DNA of 7,171 nt from Bacillota bacterium. GTDB taxonomy: Bacteria; Bacillota_E; JAJZYS01; JAILZS01. A program made the position numbers and the translations under genes. The stretch is taken from the NCBI GenBank assembly GCA_021817625.1, contig JAKASY010000091.1, forward strand, positions 1 to 7,171, read 5' to 3'. How positions within the stretch are numbered: position 1 is the stretch's first letter; each line of letters starts with the position of its first letter. Below are positions 5,672 to 7,171 of this stretch, piece after piece. The notes beneath the pieces are model-generated. The model ran no database searches. It saw only the letters and a list, made by a program, of their open reading frames with translations, and was not told the origin of the DNA.

Positions 5672-7036
5672 GTGGCGCGACTGTTTGGCACCGATGGCGT
5701 GCGCGGCGTCGCGGGCCGCGACCTCACGCCGGAGCTCGCCCTGGCGATCGGCCGTGCGCTCGGCCGACGCCTGGTCGTGGGCGACGAGGTAGCGGCGGGG
5801 ATGCGTCCGGCGGTGGTCGTCGGCCGCGACAGCCGGCTGAGCGGGGACCTCCTGCAGGGGGCTCTCATGGCCGGGCTCATGGCGGCCGGCTGCGACGTCC
5901 TCGATGTCGGCATCCTGCCGACGCCGGCGGTCTCGTGGCTCACGGCCGCCGGCGAAGGCGTCGCGGGCTGCATGGTGAGCGCCTCGCACAACCCCGTGCC
6001 AGACAATGGCATCAAGGTGTTCGGGGCCAACGGCCGAAAGCTCTCCGACGCCGACGAGGAGGCAATCGAGGCGGCGGTGCTCGGCATCGCGCCCGCACCT
6101 TCGGAGTGGCCGACGGGGGAGGCCATCGGCCGGCGCGTCGACCGGGCGGTCGAGGCGCTCGGGCGCTACCGCCGGCATCTGGCGGCCGCCGGCCCAGCCG
6201 ACCTGAGCGGCTGGCGTCTCGTGGTCGACGCGGGCCACGGCGCGGCGGCTGGCATCCTGTCCGGCGTGCTGCGCGACCTCGGGGCCGACGTCGTGGCCGT
6301 GGCCGACGAGCCGGACGGGCGCAGGATCAACGTGCGGTGCGGCGCGACGGCGCCCGAGGTCGCCGCCAAGGCCGTGGCGCGCACGGGCGCGCGCCTGGGC
6401 CTCAGCCTCGACGGCGACGCGGACCGCCTGATCGCGGTCGACGAGCGCGGCCGCGTCGTGGACGGCGACGGCGTGCTCGCGGTCCTGGCGGAGGACCTCT
6501 TGGCTCAGGGACGGCTGAGCGGCATGCGCGTGGTGGCCACGACGATGTCGAATGGCGGCCTCGCCCGCTTCCTGCGCACCATGGGAGTGGAGCTCGTGCG
6601 CACGCCGGTGGGGGATCGCTACGTGGCGCAGGCGATGGTCGAAGGCGGCTACGCGCTCGGCGGCGAGCAGAGCGGGCACGTGCTCCTGCCGCATCTCGCG
6701 CCCACGGGCGACGGCGAGCTCACGGCGATGGCCCTGATCAAGGTCGTGCACGACCGCGGCGCCGAGCTCTCCAGCCTGGCTGGGCGGGTGGAGCGGCTGC
6801 CGCAGCGCCTGGTCAACCTGCCGCTTGAGCCCAGCATGCGCCTGAGCTGGCAGACGCCGCGCGTGGATGAGGCGATGGGGCGGGCGCGGGAGCTCCTCGG
6901 CGCCGACGGCAGGCTGGTCGTGCGGCCGTCGGGCACCGAGCCCCTCTTGCGCGTCATGGCCGAAGGAGAGACGGAGGAGGCGGTGTCGGCCGCCATCGCG
7001 TGCATTGGCGAGGCGCTTGTCGTCACGCCGGCGTAG
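5672..7036 (+). CDS. glmM: Phosphoglucosamine mutase GlmM
   Basis: This 454-aa enzyme converts glucosamine-6-phosphate to glucosamine-1-phosphate on the route to UDP-GlcNAc and peptidoglycan. All four domains of the alpha-D-phosphohexomutase family are present: N-terminal RLFGTDGVRG (3-12), the active-site serine loop SASHNP (103-108, phosphoserine at 105), the metal loop DGDADR (247-252), the sugar-binding GEQSGH (331-336) and the C-terminal phosphate-binding RPSGTEP (418-424). The length matches the family (about 445-450). The GTG at 5672 is fixed by GGGGAGG (5658-5664) at 7 nt and by the family N-terminus. It follows cdaR as in most Bacillota, where GlmM also binds CdaA and lowers its activity. 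The glmS ribozyme just downstream responds to the substrate of this enzyme. Confidence 0.97.
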   Translation: MARLFGTDGVRGVAGRDLTPELALAIGRALGRRLVVGDEVAAGMRPAVVVGRDSRLSGDLLQGALMAGLMAAGCDVLDVGILPTPAVSWLTAAGEGVAGCMVSASHNPVPDNGIKVFGANGRKLSDADEEAIEAAVLGIAPAPSEWPTGEAIGRRVDRAVEALGRYRRHLAAAGPADLSGWRLVVDAGHGAAAGILSGVLRDLGADVVAVADEPDGRRINVRCGATAPEVAAKAVARTGARLGLSLDGDADRLIAVDERGRVVDGDGVLAVLAEDLLAQGRLSGMRVVATTMSNGGLARFLRTMGVELVRTPVGDRYVAQAMVEGGYALGGEQSGHVLLPHLAPTGDGELTAMALIKVVHDRGAELSSLAGRVERLPQRLVNLPLEPSMRLSWQTPRVDEAMGRARELLGADGRLVVRPSGTEPLLRVMAEGETEEAVSAAIACIGEALVVTPA

Positions 7037-7132
7037 GATGGAGACGAGCGAAGGGAGGTGATGGGGGGAGGCTTCGCGCGCCGGTCCGTTCCAAAGTCTG
7101 CGCGGGACGCGGTGCGGGTGACGGGATGAAAA
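7037..7132 (+). other. glmM-glmS ribozyme leader region
   Basis: This 96-nt stretch separates the glmM stop from the ribozyme cleavage site. I see no U-tailed terminator and no convincing promoter (only CAAAGT-like -10 matches, 3 of 6), so glmS may be transcribed by read-through from glmM. Ribozyme cleavage would then leave this segment as the 3' end of the glmM message. It also contains the orphan Shine-Dalgarno-like motif. Confidence 0.5.
7054..7062 (+). promoter_or_regulatory. Strong Shine-Dalgarno match without a well-placed start codon
   Basis: GGAGGTGAT matches all nine positions of the standard anti-Shine-Dalgarno (AUCACCUCC). The only adjacent start, ATG 7061, overlaps the motif and lies just 2 nt past GGAGG; it would open a 22-codon ORF (7061-7129) with no recognisable content. 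No start codon lies at normal spacing. The match is certain, its role unknown. Confidence 0.35.
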
Positions 7133-7171
7133 GCGCCAGGACTCGCCCAAGGCGAGTCGACGAGGACAGAT
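7133..7171 (+). ncRNA. glmS ribozyme, 5' part (cut by window end)
   Basis: The conserved 5' core of the glmS self-cleaving riboswitch is present. GCGCCAGGACU begins at 7133, preceded by A, so cleavage is expected between 7132 and 7133. The P2 stem is ACTCGCC (7141-7147) paired with GGCGAGT (7151-7157) around a CAA loop; C then leads to GACGAGG (7159-7165), and ACAG follows. This is the same order and nearly the same sequence as the Thermoanaerobacter and Bacillus ribozymes. By alignment from memory, G7159 corresponds to the catalytic guanine (G40 in B. subtilis numbering). The one difference in the joining region is C where UUGACGAGG is usual. The rest (P3, P4 and so on) and glmS itself would lie outside the window. 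Glucosamine-6-phosphate is the coenzyme for cleavage, which lowers glmS mRNA. Confidence 0.9.

Noticed and set aside
5642..7150. 502-codon ORF on the minus strand opposite glmM
   Set aside because: The glmM frame has every family motif; the antisense product has none and runs through the glmS ribozyme.
7126..7171. ATG at 7126 opening a frame to the window end
   Set aside because: The sequence is explained by the glmS ribozyme core; the encoded peptide is a basic low-complexity read-through of structured RNA.

Overview
The window looks like a chromosomal core region of a very GC-rich Bacillota (Firmicutes) lineage. The evidence is the gene content: YvcK/GlmR next to WhiA, Rex, the cdaA-cdaR-glmM diadenylate cyclase operon, and the start of a glmS ribozyme. 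GC-rich groups such as Symbiobacteriales, Thermaerobacterales or Limnochordia would fit, but the sequence alone does not fix the taxon. All eight genes are on the + strand and very tightly packed. GTG and TTG starts are common. The long ORFs on the minus strand are composition artefacts of high GC.

Layout: (1) 1-2090 holds the 3' part of yvcK/glmR, here with an N-terminal membrane segment, followed directly by whiA. (2) 2091-2124 is a short gap with a candidate extended -10 promoter that overlaps a Rex-operator-like sequence. (3) 2125-4264 holds a long-chain polyprenyl diphosphate synthase, rex, and a small degenerate GNAT-like protein whose TTG start overlaps the rex stop. (4) 4301-7036 is the conserved trio cdaA, cdaR (unusually short, one YbbR domain) and glmM. 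The 89-nt cdaR-glmM gap contains tandem palindromic repeats and a perfect 12-bp palindrome beside a weak -10-like hexamer. (5) 7037-7171 is a leader that ends in the first 39 nt of a glmS ribozyme, cut by the window edge; glmS is expected just outside.

The genes make functional sense together. GlmS (predicted downstream) makes glucosamine-6-phosphate, which activates the glmS ribozyme and is the substrate of GlmM. GlmR/YvcK is known in Bacillus to bind UDP-GlcNAc and to stimulate GlmS. CdaA makes c-di-AMP and is controlled by CdaR and GlmM in Bacillota. The locus therefore places the sensor, the enzyme, the RNA switch and the second-messenger module of cell-wall amino-sugar supply within about 7 kb. 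The middle block links quinone side-chain synthesis to the NADH/NAD+ sensor Rex. I found no mobile element, CRISPR array, tRNA or rRNA. The least described items are the GNAT-like protein, the single-domain CdaR, the cdaR-glmM operator-like region and the possible Rex autoregulatory site.
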